Shown here one piece after another: positions 16,482 to 25,249 of a stretch of 64,000 nucleotides of DNA. The position numbers and the translations under genes were made by a program. Source of the DNA: Pseudomonas sp. Irchel s3b2 (GTDB lineage: Bacteria > Pseudomonadota > Gammaproteobacteria > Pseudomonadales > Pseudomonadaceae). A model generated the notes under the pieces. The model did not search any database. It saw only the letters and a list, made by a program, of their open reading frames with translations, and had not been told where the DNA came from. The stretch spans positions 62,001-126,000 of the forward strand of contig NZ_FYEB01000009.1 in the NCBI RefSeq assembly GCF_900187445.1, given 5' to 3'. How positions within the stretch are numbered: position 1 is the stretch's first letter; the number at the start of each line of letters is the position of its first letter.

Positions 16482-17285
16482 ATGGCTTATTTCGAACATG
16501 AAGGTTGTAACCTGCACTATGAGGAATATGGCCACGGCACCCCGTTGCTACTGGTTCACGGGTTGGGTTCCAGCACCCTGGACTGGGAAATGCAGATCCC
16601 GGCGCTCTCGGCCCACTATCGGGTGATCGTCCCGGATGTGCGCGGCCACGGGCGCTCCGACAAGCCCCGCGAGCGCTACAGCATCGCCGGGTTCAGCGCC
16701 GACCTGATCGCGCTGATCGAGCACTTGAACCTCGGCCCTACACATCTTGTCGGACTTTCGATGGGCGGCATGATCGCCTTTCAACTGGCGGTGGATCAGC
16801 CGCAACTGCTCAAGAGCCTGTGCATCGTCAACAGCGCGCCCGAGGTCAAACGGCGCAGCCGCAACGATGACTGGCAGTGGTTCAAACGCTGGAGCCTGAT
16901 GCACGTGCTGAGCATGGGCACCATTGGCAAGGCCCTCGGCGCCAAGCTGTTCCCCAGGCCCGAACAAGCTTCGTTACGACAAAAAATAGCGGCGCGCTGG
17001 GCAAAAAACGACAAACATGCTTATCTCGCCAGTTTCAATGCCATCGTTGGCTGGGGGGTTCAGGAACGACTTTCCCGGGTGTCCTGTCCAACCCTCATCG
17101 TCAGCGCCGACCGTGACTACACCCCGGTCACGCTGAAAGAAACCTATGTAAAACTGCTGCCCGATGCGCGGCTGGTGGTGATCGCCGACTCGCGCCACGC
17201 CACCCCGCTGGATCAACCCGAACGCTTCAACCAAACGCTGCTCGAGTTTCTCACCGCAGTCGACACCACCACTCAGGATCACTGA
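16482..17285 (+). CDS. alpha/beta-hydrolase
   Basis: 267-residue cytoplasmic hydrolase of the alpha/beta fold. The oxyanion loop LVHGLGSSTLDW (24-35), the nucleophile elbow GLSMGG with Ser93, an acid near SADRDYTP and the histidine in DSRHATPLDQPERF complete the catalytic triad. It most resembles 3-oxoadipate enol-lactonase-like and related esterases, but nothing in the neighbourhood fixes the substrate. It is separated from the LysR gene by 14 bases and from ppiA by 3, indicating cotranscription. Confidence 0.85.
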   Translation: MAYFEHEGCNLHYEEYGHGTPLLLVHGLGSSTLDWEMQIPALSAHYRVIVPDVRGHGRSDKPRERYSIAGFSADLIALIEHLNLGPTHLVGLSMGGMIAFQLAVDQPQLLKSLCIVNSAPEVKRRSRNDDWQWFKRWSLMHVLSMGTIGKALGAKLFPRPEQASLRQKIAARWAKNDKHAYLASFNAIVGWGVQERLSRVSCPTLIVSADRDYTPVTLKETYVKLLPDARLVVIADSRHATPLDQPERFNQTLLEFLTAVDTTTQDH

Positions 17286-17288
17286 CCC

Positions 17289-17846
17289 ATGCTGAAAAAA
17301 ATCGCCCTCGTCGCCGGCTCCGTTCTGTTTGCCGCCAACCTGATGGCCGCCACGCCCGCCAAGGCGCCGCACGTGCTGCTGGAAACCACCAATGGCCAGA
17401 TCGAAATCGAACTGGACCCGGTCAAGGCGCCGATCAGTACCAAGAACTTTCTTGAGTACGTCGACAGCGGCTTCTACAACAACACGATTTTTCACCGTGT
17501 GATTCCTGGCTTTATGGTCCAGGGCGGCGGTTTCACTCAACAAATGCAGCAAAAAGAAACCAAGGCGCCGATCAAGAACGAATCCAAAAACGGCCTGCAT
17601 AACGTGCGTGGCACGCTGTCCATGGCCCGTACTTCCGTCCCGGATTCGGCCACCAGCCAGTTCTTCGTCAACGTCAAAGACAACGACTTCCTCGATCAGG
17701 GCGACGGTTACGCGGTGTTTGGCAAAGTGGTCAAGGGCATGGACGTGGTGGACATCATCGTCAATTCGCCAACCACCACCCGTGGTGGCATGAAAGACGT
17801 GCCGGCCGACCCTGTGTTCATCAAGTCGGCCAAGCGCATCGACTGA
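17289..17846 (+). CDS. ppiA: periplasmic cyclophilin-type peptidyl-prolyl isomerase
   Basis: 185-residue protein with a signal peptide (MLKKIALVAGSVLFAANLMA) and one cyclophilin domain. Catalytic-site landmarks are FHRVIPGFMVQGG (with the key arginine), MARTSVPDSATSQFFVN and the central GDGYAVFGKV. It interconverts cis and trans proline peptide bonds during folding of exported proteins. Cyclophilin length matches PpiA. A GC-rich hairpin (17869-17898) lies between it and the ABC transporter gene. Confidence 0.92.
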   Translation: MLKKIALVAGSVLFAANLMAATPAKAPHVLLETTNGQIEIELDPVKAPISTKNFLEYVDSGFYNNTIFHRVIPGFMVQGGGFTQQMQQKETKAPIKNESKNGLHNVRGTLSMARTSVPDSATSQFFVNVKDNDFLDQGDGYAVFGKVVKGMDVVDIIVNSPTTTRGGMKDVPADPVFIKSAKRID

Positions 17847-17868
17847 GAGTAAGCTGAACAGGGAGTTT

Positions 17869-17898
17869 TGAGCGGCCGCCGGTGCTTCCGGCGCCGCT
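17869..17898 (+). terminator. GC-rich intergenic hairpin
   Basis: GAGCGGCCGCCGG pairs with CCGGCGCCGCTC around TGCTT. Only a few T follow, so it may attenuate transcription rather than end it. Confidence 0.4.
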
Positions 17899-17939
17899 CA
17901 TATCGTTTAAAGGAGAGCCCGTGCGCGGGCGGAGAACTG

Positions 17940-19772
17940 ATGCTTTATCGCCGTTTTGAAAAACTGATCGATATCTTCCGCGATGCACCGACGGCGGCTC
18001 CGCCGGATCGGGTTCTCCCCTTCTATACCTATTACCTGAAGCAGGTCTGGCCGAGTTTCGCGGCCCTCCTGATCATCGGCCTGATCGGTGCGCTGATCGA
18101 GGTGGCGCTGTTCAGCTACCTGAGCCGCATCATCGATCTCGCCCAGGGCACGCCCAACGTCAACTTTTTCCAGGATCACGGTCTCGAATTGGCCTGGATG
18201 GCGGTGGTTGCGCTGGTCCTGCGCCCCATATTTGTTGGCCTGCATGACTTGCTGGTGCATCAGACCTTGAGCCCCAGCCTGACCAGCCTGATCCGCTGGC
18301 AGAACCACAGTTATGTGCTCAAACAGAGCCTCAATTTCTTCCAGAATGACTTCGCCGGGCGCATCGCCCAACGCATCATGCAGACCGGCAACTCGTTGCG
18401 CGATTCGGCTGTGCAAGCGGTGGATGCGCTATGGCACGTGCTGATCTACGCGATCAGTTCACTCGTGCTGTTCGCCGAAGCCGACTGGCGCCTGATGATC
18501 CCGCTGTTGACCTGGATCGCCGCCTTCATCGGCGCCCTCTACTACTTCGTGCCACGGGTCAAGGAACGCTCGGTGGTGTCTTCCGATGCACGTTCCAAAC
18601 TCATGGGGCGGATCGTCGATGGCTACACCAACATCACCACCTTGAAGCTGTTCGCCCACACCAACTTCGAGCAGCAATACGCCCGCGAAGCGATCAAGGA
18701 GCAAACCGAAAAAGCCCAACTGGCCGGCCGTGTGGTGACCAGCATGGACGTGGCCATCACCAGCATGAACGGCCTGCTGATCGTCAGCACCACTGGCCTC
18801 GCGCTGTGGTTGTGGACGCAATCGATGATCTCAGTGGGTGCAATTGCCTTGGCCACGGGCCTGGTGATCCGCATCGTCAATATGTCTGGCTGGATCATGT
18901 GGGTGGTCACTGGCATTTTCGAAAACATCGGCATGGTTCAGGACGGTTTGCAGACCATTTCCCAGCCGGTCAGCATCACCGACCGTGAGCAGGCCAAGCC
19001 TTTGAATGTGGCGCGTGGCGAGGTGCGTTTCGAGCACGTCGATTTCCACTATGGCAAGAAGAGCGGGATCATCGGCGACCTCAACCTGACCATCAAACCC
19101 GGCGAGAAAATCGGCCTGATCGGCCCTTCCGGTGCTGGTAAATCGACGTTGGTCAATCTGCTGCTGCGCCTCTATGACGTGCAGGGCGGGCGGATCCTCA
19201 TCGACGGCCAGAACATCGCCGAAGTCAGCCAGGAAAGCCTGCGTGAACGCATCGGCATGATCACCCAGGACACCTCGTTGCTGCACCGCTCTATCCGCGA
19301 CAATTTACTGTATGGCAAACCCGACGCCACCGATGCCGAACTCTGGGAAGCGGTGCACAAGGCTCGCGCCGACGAATTCATCCCGTTGCTGTCGGACTCT
19401 GAAGGCCGCACCGGTTTCGATGCTCACGTCGGTGAACGTGGGGTGAAACTCTCCGGTGGTCAGCGTCAGCGGATTGCGATTGCCCGGGTGCTGCTCAAGA
19501 ACGCGCCGATCTTGATCATGGACGAAGCCACTTCGGCACTGGACTCGGAAGTCGAAGCAGCAATCCAGGAAAGCCTCGAAACCCTGATGGAGGGCAAAAC
19601 CGTGATCGCCATCGCCCACCGCCTCTCGACCATCGCGCGGATGGATCGCCTGGTGGTGCTGGAAAACGGCAAGATCGCCGAAACCGGCAGCCACGCCGAA
19701 CTGCTGGCCCGTGGCGGCTTGTATGCGCGGTTGTGGCAGCACCAGACCGGAGGGTTTGTCGGCATCGATTGA
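17940..19772 (+). CDS. ABC exporter with fused membrane and ATPase domains
   Basis: 610-residue half-transporter. The N-terminal 330 residues hold six transmembrane helices; the C-terminal domain has Walker A GPSGAGKST (about 395-403), Q-loop, signature LSGGQ (about 503), Walker B ILIMDEATSALD and H-loop AHRLS. This is the MsbA/MdlB type that works as a dimer. The start ATG at 17940 has GGAG five bases upstream; the open frame before it is not used. Substrate unknown: lipid-like compounds or drugs are usual. A hairpin at 19788-19812 precedes the convergent GNAT gene. Confidence 0.9.
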   Translation: MLYRRFEKLIDIFRDAPTAAPPDRVLPFYTYYLKQVWPSFAALLIIGLIGALIEVALFSYLSRIIDLAQGTPNVNFFQDHGLELAWMAVVALVLRPIFVGLHDLLVHQTLSPSLTSLIRWQNHSYVLKQSLNFFQNDFAGRIAQRIMQTGNSLRDSAVQAVDALWHVLIYAISSLVLFAEADWRLMIPLLTWIAAFIGALYYFVPRVKERSVVSSDARSKLMGRIVDGYTNITTLKLFAHTNFEQQYAREAIKEQTEKAQLAGRVVTSMDVAITSMNGLLIVSTTGLALWLWTQSMISVGAIALATGLVIRIVNMSGWIMWVVTGIFENIGMVQDGLQTISQPVSITDREQAKPLNVARGEVRFEHVDFHYGKKSGIIGDLNLTIKPGEKIGLIGPSGAGKSTLVNLLLRLYDVQGGRILIDGQNIAEVSQESLRERIGMITQDTSLLHRSIRDNLLYGKPDATDAELWEAVHKARADEFIPLLSDSEGRTGFDAHVGERGVKLSGGQRQRIAIARVLLKNAPILIMDEATSALDSEVEAAIQESLETLMEGKTVIAIAHRLSTIARMDRLVVLENGKIAETGSHAELLARGGLYARLWQHQTGGFVGID

Positions 19773-19787
19773 GGCTTGTGATCAGCA

Positions 19788-19812
19788 CCGGCCCGCACTG
19801 GATCTGGGCCGG
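19788..19812. terminator. hairpin between convergent genes
   Basis: CCGGCCC and GGGCCGG arms around an 11-base loop, lying between the ABC exporter and GNAT genes. There is no T-tract, so assignment as a terminator is tentative. Confidence 0.4.
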
Positions 19813-19820
19813 CCCGCGGG

Positions 19821-20309
19821 TTACAGCATCAACACCATCTCATGCCACGCCATCCCGCCATGGTCCGACGCCGAAGGCTTTATGTAGGCAAAACCAAAAC
19901 CGGCGTAGAGCGCAATGTGCCGCTCTTTGCACATCAGATGGATGCTGGCCTTGTTCAGTGCGCGCATGCGCTGGATGAACTCACCCAGCAAGCGTTTCGC
20001 CAGGCCCTGCCCTTGGTAGTCCGGATGCACCACCACCGACATGATCACCACATGCGGGCCGGCCGGATCGTGGCCGATCAGCTCCTTGAACGCCTCGTCC
20101 GACATCTCCACCTGAAAGGCCGCACCTGAATTGATGAAACCGGCTACAACGCCATCCACTTCGGCGACGATGAAGCCCTCGGGCCAGGTGGCGATGCGGG
20201 TGGCGATTTTCTCGCGGGTCGCGGCTTCGTCGCCTTCGTAGGCAACGGTCTCGATGGCGTAGCAACGGTCCAGGTCAGCGGGGATGACGTGGCGGATGAC
20301 GGTGTTCAT
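19821..20309 (-). CDS. GNAT-family N-acetyltransferase
   Basis: 162-residue cytoplasmic acetyltransferase. The acetyl-CoA binding motif is seen as SVVVHPDYQGQGLAKRLLGEF (Q/RxxGxG/A, here in QGQGLA) and the C-terminal YAGFGFAYIKPS. The most similar families act on arylalkylamines or similar small amines, since the ATREKIATRIATWPEGFIVAE opening is seen in such proteins, but this is a weak inference. ATG at 20309. The substrate is otherwise unknown. Confidence 0.82.
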   Translation of the reverse strand: MNTVIRHVIPADLDRCYAIETVAYEGDEAATREKIATRIATWPEGFIVAEVDGVVAGFINSGAAFQVEMSDEAFKELIGHDPAGPHVVIMSVVVHPDYQGQGLAKRLLGEFIQRMRALNKASIHLMCKERHIALYAGFGFAYIKPSASDHGGMAWHEMVLML

Positions 20310-20406
20310 GGCAGCTCGGAATCGGCACGGGAAAGGTTGGGGATCATAAATCAGCATCAACACGACATCGAGAGGCGGATCACCGATCCGCCGCTCGACT
20401 CGCTCA

Positions 20407-20892
20407 TTACGCTTTGAGCGGCAGCCAGATTTCCATCGTGCCGGTGTTGAGCTTCGGGTTGAAATCGTCGCTGTAGCGTTCGAACTCCGGAGCGTCCGCA
20501 GCTTCATGCCCGGACTTCGGCAACCAGGTTTTCCAGATGTATTGAAAGGTCTGGGGCAAGGTATCCAGCGAGCCCTGGTGTTCGAAAACTGCATACTTCT
20601 GAGGCTGAACTTCGATCCAGCGGTACTTCTCGGGCAGGTCGTCGAGCTTGCTGATTTCGACACCGGCGATGTATTCGAAACCACCCTTGCCATCCGGATT
20701 ACAGCAGATGCCGTAGGTTACTTCGCTTTTCTGACCGGGAATTTTGCCAATCTCGGGAATGAATTTCTCCCAAAGGTCGGGGATTGCCTTGGTCGTATCC
20801 GCAGTAAATCGTCCACCAAGCCCCGCTATGAGCATGAAGTGCCCGTTTTCGAAGCGTGGCTCGGCCGTTTCGACGCCTGTTTGCTCATCCAT
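20407..20892 (-). CDS. GyrI-like effector-binding protein
   Basis: 161-residue stand-alone GyrI-like (AraC effector-binding) domain. The fold pattern is seen in HFMLIAGLGGRFT, IPDLWEKFIPEIGKIPGQ, YGICCNPDGKGGFEYIAGVE and a C-terminal FEVWLPLK-like strand (TMEIWLPLKA) with KYAVFEHQGSLDTLPQTFQY. Such domains bind hydrophobic or cationic ligands, sometimes buffering antibiotics or acting in multidrug sensing. No DNA-binding domain is attached. AGGAG precedes the start. Confidence 0.85.
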   Translation of the reverse strand: MDEQTGVETAEPRFENGHFMLIAGLGGRFTADTTKAIPDLWEKFIPEIGKIPGQKSEVTYGICCNPDGKGGFEYIAGVEISKLDDLPEKYRWIEVQPQKYAVFEHQGSLDTLPQTFQYIWKTWLPKSGHEAADAPEFERYSDDFNPKLNTGTMEIWLPLKA

Positions 20893-20959
20893 GACTCAAC
20901 TCCTGGTACTGAAAGGTGGGTTCGGCTGGGAGTATAGAAGCCAAACCCGATTCGCCCAA

Positions 20960-21622
20960 TTACAGTGCGTGCAACTGTTCGATGGTGCTTGGACCGATGA
21001 ACTCGTTATAACCCGATAGGATCACGTAGACCGCGAAATAGCAGAAGATCGCTGCCGATGCCATGTAGGAGTAACGCAGTAGTTTGTCGCCGAGCAATTT
21101 GCCGCCGTGGCTTGCAGCGAAGCACAGACCGACACACCAGAGCACCCCGGCGCACAAGAAACCGCCGAGAAACAACGCCGAGCTGATCGCACCACTGCCG
21201 CCGGAACGGGCGATCAGCGTGCCGCCCACCGCAGCAAACCAGAGAATTGCACTGGGCGATGACATGGCGAGAAAAATCCCGCGAAAAAACTCCTTGCGGT
21301 GGGAGTTATGACCGACTTCAGCGGTTTGCGCCAACAGCGCTTCATGGTGAATCGCCGAATAAATCATCTTCGCCGCGAAGTACACCAGCAATACCGACCC
21401 ACCGATCCATAACACCCACCGCACGGTTTCGTACTGCAGCAATACGGTCATGCCGGCCAATGCCAGCACCGCGTAAATCAGGTCGCCGACACACGTCCCC
21501 AGGCCCAGGGCAAAGCCTTGAAAGTAGCCGCGCTGCATCGCCAGCGTGATCATCGCGATATTGGCCACGCCGATGTCCAGGCATAGCGAAAGGCTCAACA
21601 AGAAGCCACTGGTAAATTCCAT
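20960..21622 (-). CDS. LysE-family exporter
   Basis: 220-residue inner-membrane protein with six helices, of the LysE/RhtB type that exports basic or neutral amino acids. Conserved landmarks are the GFLLSLSLCLDIGVANIAMI opening, GTCVGDLIYAVLALAG and the SSPSAILWFAAVGG segment after the central loop. The start at 21622 (MEFTSGFLL) fits the family. The frame further upstream extends without a ribosome site. The specific amino acid is not evident. Confidence 0.85.
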   Translation of the reverse strand: MEFTSGFLLSLSLCLDIGVANIAMITLAMQRGYFQGFALGLGTCVGDLIYAVLALAGMTVLLQYETVRWVLWIGGSVLLVYFAAKMIYSAIHHEALLAQTAEVGHNSHRKEFFRGIFLAMSSPSAILWFAAVGGTLIARSGGSGAISSALFLGGFLCAGVLWCVGLCFAASHGGKLLGDKLLRYSYMASAAIFCYFAVYVILSGYNEFIGPSTIEQLHAL

Positions 21623-21760
21623 CGACCATATCCTTGGGGAAAATTTATTGATGCGCAGGCTAGACAGTTTGCCACGACTGCCCTTACATTCCGCCACAGG
21701 CCACCGCAGTGGCCAGCGTCGCTCGGACGGTTCCGGGCGCTTACGTTATCCGAGGCAACA

Positions 21761-22978
21761 ATGGCCGAACAAGGTTCGCCGCGCCGCTTTGCGCGCATAG
21801 ATCGACTCCCTCCTTACGTTTTCAACATCACTGCCGAGCTGAAGATGGCCGCCCGTCGTCGTGGCGAAGACATCATCGACTTGAGCATGGGCAACCCCGA
21901 CGGTGCTACGCCGCCGCACATTGTCGAAAAACTGGTCACCGTCGCCCAACGCGAAGACACCCACGGCTACTCCACATCCAAAGGGATTCCGCGCCTGCGC
22001 CGGGCGATTTCCAATTGGTACAAGGATCGCTATGAAGTTGATATCGACCCGGAAAGCGAAGCCATCGTCACCATCGGTTCCAAGGAAGGCCTGGCGCATT
22101 TGATGCTGGCCACCCTCGACCAGGGCGACACCGTGCTGGTGCCTAACCCGAGCTACCCCATTCACATCTACGGTGCCGTGATTGCCGGCGCCCAAGTGCG
22201 GTCGGTGCCGCTGATTCCTGGCGTGGACTTCTTCGCCGAGCTGGAACGGGCGATTCGCGGCTCGATCCCGAAACCGAAGATGATGATCCTCGGCTTCCCG
22301 TCCAACCCCACCGCCCAATGCGTGGAGCTGGATTTCTTCGAGCGGGTGATCGCCCTCGCCAAGCAGTACGATGTTTTGGTGGTGCACGACCTGGCCTACG
22401 CCGACATCGTCTACGATGGCTGGAAAGCCCCGTCGATCATGCAGGTGCCCGGCGCCAAGGACATCGCTGTGGAGTTTTTCACCTTGTCCAAGAGCTACAA
22501 CATGGCTGGCTGGCGCATCGGTTTTATGGTCGGCAACCCGGAGCTGGTCAACGCCCTGGCGCGGATCAAGAGCTACCACGACTACGGCACGTTCACCCCG
22601 CTGCAAGTCGCGGCCATCGCGGCGCTGGAAGGCGATCAGCAGTGCGTCAAAGACATTGCCGATCAGTATCGGCAGCGGCGCAACGTGCTGGTCAAAGGCC
22701 TGCATGAACTGGGCTGGATGGTCGAAAACCCGAAAGCCTCGATGTATGTCTGGGCCAAGATTCCCGAGGCTTACGCACACATGGGCTCGCTGGAATTCGC
22801 CAAGAAACTGCTGGCCGAGGCCAAGGTTTGCGTCTCGCCGGGTGTGGGATTTGGCGAGTATGGGGATGATCATGTGCGCTTCGCGCTGATCGAAAACCAG
22901 GACCGGATTCGTCAGGCCGTGCGCGGGATTCGCGGGATGTTCCGTGCGGATGGCCTAGTGACCAAAACCAACGCCTGA
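21761..22978 (+). CDS. alaC: alanine-type aminotransferase
   Basis: 405-residue pyridoxal-phosphate aminotransferase of fold type I. The PLP-lysine sits in SKSYNMAGWRIG, the phosphate and carboxylate contacts in SMGNPDGATP and NPSYPIHIYG, and the aspartate in HDLAYADI. The overall sequence resembles AlaC, the glutamate-pyruvate transaminase that makes or recycles L-alanine. It is divergent from the LysE-family exporter, 138 bases away. A palindromic repeat and a strong terminator follow. Confidence 0.88.
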   Translation: MAEQGSPRRFARIDRLPPYVFNITAELKMAARRRGEDIIDLSMGNPDGATPPHIVEKLVTVAQREDTHGYSTSKGIPRLRRAISNWYKDRYEVDIDPESEAIVTIGSKEGLAHLMLATLDQGDTVLVPNPSYPIHIYGAVIAGAQVRSVPLIPGVDFFAELERAIRGSIPKPKMMILGFPSNPTAQCVELDFFERVIALAKQYDVLVVHDLAYADIVYDGWKAPSIMQVPGAKDIAVEFFTLSKSYNMAGWRIGFMVGNPELVNALARIKSYHDYGTFTPLQVAAIAALEGDQQCVKDIADQYRQRRNVLVKGLHELGWMVENPKASMYVWAKIPEAYAHMGSLEFAKKLLAEAKVCVSPGVGFGEYGDDHVRFALIENQDRIRQAVRGIRGMFRADGLVTKTNA

Positions 22979-22980
22979 CA

Positions 22981-23013
22981 TGATCGTTCCCACGCTCTGC
23001 GTGGGAACGATCA
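22981..23013. repeat. palindromic element, GTTCCCACGC type
   Basis: A nearly perfect palindrome (GATCGTTCCCACGC, loop TCTGC, then its complement) of a pseudomonad intergenic repeat family. It recurs at 31774, 44482 and 45413. Confidence 0.8.
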
Positions 23014-23018
23014 TCACC

Positions 23019-23052
23019 CACAAAAAAACCGCATCGCTGCGGTTTTTTTGTG
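23019..23052. terminator. bidirectional terminator between alaC and gntP
   Basis: A perfect stem (AAAAAAACCGCA and TGCGGTTTTTTT) with a four-base loop and T-tracts on both strands. Confidence 0.95.
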
Positions 23053-23065
23053 TTTGCCAATCGTG

Positions 23066-24418
23066 TCAGACGAACAACGACAACAGCAGGATAAAGCCCA
23101 GGCCTACCACCGACAGGATGGTTTCCATCGCGGTCCAGGTCTTGAAGGTTTCCGCCACGGTCATGTTGAAGTACTGCTTCACCAGCCAGAAACCAGCGTC
23201 GTTGACGTGAGACAGGATCAACGAACCGGCACCGGTGGCCAGCACCAGCAGCTCACGATTCACGCCCGGAATCATCCCCACCACCGGCACCACGATGCCT
23301 GCGCCAGTAATAGTCGCCACGGTTGCCGAACCGGTCGCGATACGGATCACCGCCGCCACCAGCCACGCCAGAAGGATTGGCGAGATCTGCGCTTCCACCG
23401 CCATGTTGCCGATGACATTACCCACACCGCTGGTCACCAGCATCTGTTTGAAGCCGCCACCGGCACCGATGATCAGGATGATCGCGGCGGTTGGTGCAAG
23501 GCTCGCGTCCAGCCATTTGAGCATCTGTTGCGAACCGATGCCCTGCTTGTAGCCGAAGGTGTACAGCGACAGCAGCAATGCCAGCAGCAGCGCCGAGATC
23601 GGGTGACCGATCAGGTCCATGAAGGTGCGGAAGAAGTTGCCGTCCGGCAGCGCCACATCGGCAAAGGTCTTGAGCAGCATCAGGAACACGGGCGACAGCA
23701 CGGTGACCAAGGTAATGCCGAAGCTAGGCAGATCGCCTGCATCCTCATCGCGCACCAGTTGATCCACCAGTTCCTGATTCGGATGACCAGGAATGTGCTT
23801 GGCAATGAACGTACCGAAGATCGGGCCGGCAATAATGGCCGTTGGCAGCGCAACGATCAGGCCGTAAAGGATGGTTTTACCGATGTCGGCACCAAACACG
23901 CCGATGGCCAGCAACGGACCCGGGTGCGGCGGAACCAGACCGTGCACGGCGGACAGACCGGCCAGCAGCGGGATACCGATCTTGATGATCGACACGCCGG
24001 TGCGACGGGCGACGATGAACACCAGCGGGATCAGCAGCACGAAGCCGATTTCGAAGAACAGCGGGATGCCGACCAGGAAGGCCGCGAACATCATGGCCCA
24101 CTGCACCTTGTCCTTACCGAAGGCTCGAATCAGGGTCTGGGCGATCTGGTCCGCCCCGCCCGACTCGGCCATCATTTTGCCGAGCATGGTGCCCAGCGCC
24201 AGAATGATCCCGACAAAACCGAGCACCCCACCGAAGCCGTCCTGGAACGCCTTGATAATGGTGCCGATCGGCATGCCGGAGGTCAGCCCGAGAAAGGCTG
24301 CGGCAATGATCAGGGCGATGAAGGGGTGAAACTTGAACTTGGTGATCAGGACGATAAGTCCGATCACCGTGACCACTGCATCAAGCAGCAGAAAGGTCTC
24401 GTGGGACATGCCAAACAT
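23066..24418 (-). CDS. gntP: GntP-family gluconate:H+ symporter
   Basis: 450-residue inner-membrane permease with about 14 helices. Diagnostic stretches of gluconate permeases are GMPIGTIIKAFQDGFGGVLG, GLVPPHPGPLLAIGVFGAD and the end VNRELLVLATGAGSLILSHV. It brings gluconate in for phosphorylation by the downstream-upstream partner gntK (83 bases away). A GntR operator-like site (24478-24491) and a CA-type motif (24436-24446) sit in its leader, predicting repression by GntR and by the Hfq/Crc system. Confidence 0.92.
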   Translation of the reverse strand: MFGMSHETFLLLDAVVTVIGLIVLITKFKFHPFIALIIAAAFLGLTSGMPIGTIIKAFQDGFGGVLGFVGIILALGTMLGKMMAESGGADQIAQTLIRAFGKDKVQWAMMFAAFLVGIPLFFEIGFVLLIPLVFIVARRTGVSIIKIGIPLLAGLSAVHGLVPPHPGPLLAIGVFGADIGKTILYGLIVALPTAIIAGPIFGTFIAKHIPGHPNQELVDQLVRDEDAGDLPSFGITLVTVLSPVFLMLLKTFADVALPDGNFFRTFMDLIGHPISALLLALLLSLYTFGYKQGIGSQQMLKWLDASLAPTAAIILIIGAGGGFKQMLVTSGVGNVIGNMAVEAQISPILLAWLVAAVIRIATGSATVATITGAGIVVPVVGMIPGVNRELLVLATGAGSLILSHVNDAGFWLVKQYFNMTVAETFKTWTAMETILSVVGLGFILLLSLFV

Positions 24419-24435
24419 AAGGGGGTGTCTCCTGT

Positions 24436-24446
24436 TTGTTGTTGTT
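24436..24446 (-). promoter_or_regulatory. Hfq/Crc CA-type motif in the gntP leader
   Basis: On the minus strand AACAACAACAA lies about 17 bases upstream of the gntP start, just before the ribosome site AGGAG. It fits the AAnAAnAA target of Hfq/Crc known in Pseudomonas. Confidence 0.6.
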
Positions 24447-24477
24447 ATAAAAGCGATTATTCAAAAGCCGTCAGGAC

Positions 24478-24491
24478 AGCGCTATCTCTTG
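24478..24491 (-). promoter_or_regulatory. GntR operator-like site upstream of gntP
   Basis: The minus-strand sequence CAAGAGATAGCGCT keeps the TAGCGCT half of the GntR consensus AC-N-AAG-N-TAGCGCT reported for pseudomonad GntR, and matches its other half poorly. It lies 60 bases from the gntP start. Confidence 0.6.
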
Positions 24492-24500
24492 GAGCAAAAC

Positions 24501-25034
24501 TCAACTGGCGAGTTTCAAGCCATGATCGAGCCACCAACGGTGGGCCAGAGCGGCCAATTCATCGACACTGTGACTTGAAGCATCCAGAGCCAGGGTCAGG
24601 GGCTCACCAACGGGCGATTCAAGGGTTGCGAACTGGCTGTCGATCAAGGTCGATGGCATGAAGTGGCCCGGCCGATGAGACACACGATCGGCGGCGACTT
24701 CGGGGGTCAGCTCAAGGAAAACGAAGCCCAGGCCCGGCAAGGCACTGCGCAAGCGTTCGCGGTAACTGTGTTTGAGGGCCGAGCACGTCAGCACCGGGCG
24801 CTCGCCCTTGGCATCGATGCGGCGCAGTTCATCGCACAGGCTGTCGAGCCAGCCGGCACGGTCTTCATCGTTCAGGGGGATACCCGCGCTCATCTTTTCG
24901 ATATTGGCAGCGGGGTGAAAAGTGTCGCCTTCAATGGCGGTCGCGCCGCTGAGCTGGCACAGGGCCTGGCTGACGCACGTCTTGCCGCAACCGGCAACGC
25001 CCATGATGACCAGGGCGGTGATGGGATGATTCAT
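24501..25034 (-). CDS. gntK: gluconokinase
   Basis: 177-residue kinase that phosphorylates D-gluconate to 6-phosphogluconate. Walker A is GVAGCGKT (12-19), a variant of the more usual GVSGSGKS. The nucleotide-kinase pattern continues with EGDTFHPAANIEKMSAGIPL (the GntK signature) and CSALKHSYRERLR, and RVSHRPGHFMP is the acceptor-side loop. It reads towards gntP with 82 bases between. A GntR operator-like site lies 20 bases upstream of its start. Confidence 0.93.
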   Translation of the reverse strand: MNHPITALVIMGVAGCGKTCVSQALCQLSGATAIEGDTFHPAANIEKMSAGIPLNDEDRAGWLDSLCDELRRIDAKGERPVLTCSALKHSYRERLRSALPGLGFVFLELTPEVAADRVSHRPGHFMPSTLIDSQFATLESPVGEPLTLALDASSHSVDELAALAHRWWLDHGLKLAS

Positions 25035-25055
25035 GTAACACCTCAGCGCGCAGAC

Positions 25056-25069
25056 AGCGCTACCTTTGC
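25056..25069 (-). promoter_or_regulatory. GntR operator-like site upstream of gntK
   Basis: The minus-strand sequence GCAAAGGTAGCGCT matches the GntR consensus AC-N-AAG-N-TAGCGCT at every specified position but one. It is 21 bases from the gntK start. Confidence 0.7.
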
Positions 25070-25206
25070 TACGTAGGACTCAAGTGCAAAAGCAGAAGTT
25101 GCCGACGCCTTCTTGTCATTTTTGTGGGTTGCAGCATGTTCGTTCTCGATGCCAAAAAGCGAGGATCAGGCAAGACCCGCTCATGCATTTGCAGCCGCCT
25201 CGAGAC

Positions 25207-25220
25207 AGCGCTACCTTAGT
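25207..25220 (-). promoter_or_regulatory. GntR operator-like site upstream of gntR
   Basis: The minus-strand sequence ACTAAGGTAGCGCT matches the GntR consensus exactly. It lies 29 bases before the gntR start, in the gntK-gntR divergent region, suggesting autoregulation. Confidence 0.75.
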
Positions 25221-25249
25221 GCCTTGAATTTTGTTTGGCAAGCCGTCCG

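Noticed and set aside
23048..24661. Long plus-strand frame opposite gntP
   Set aside because: Histidine/glutamine-rich antisense frame running through the gntP operator; no evidence for a gene.
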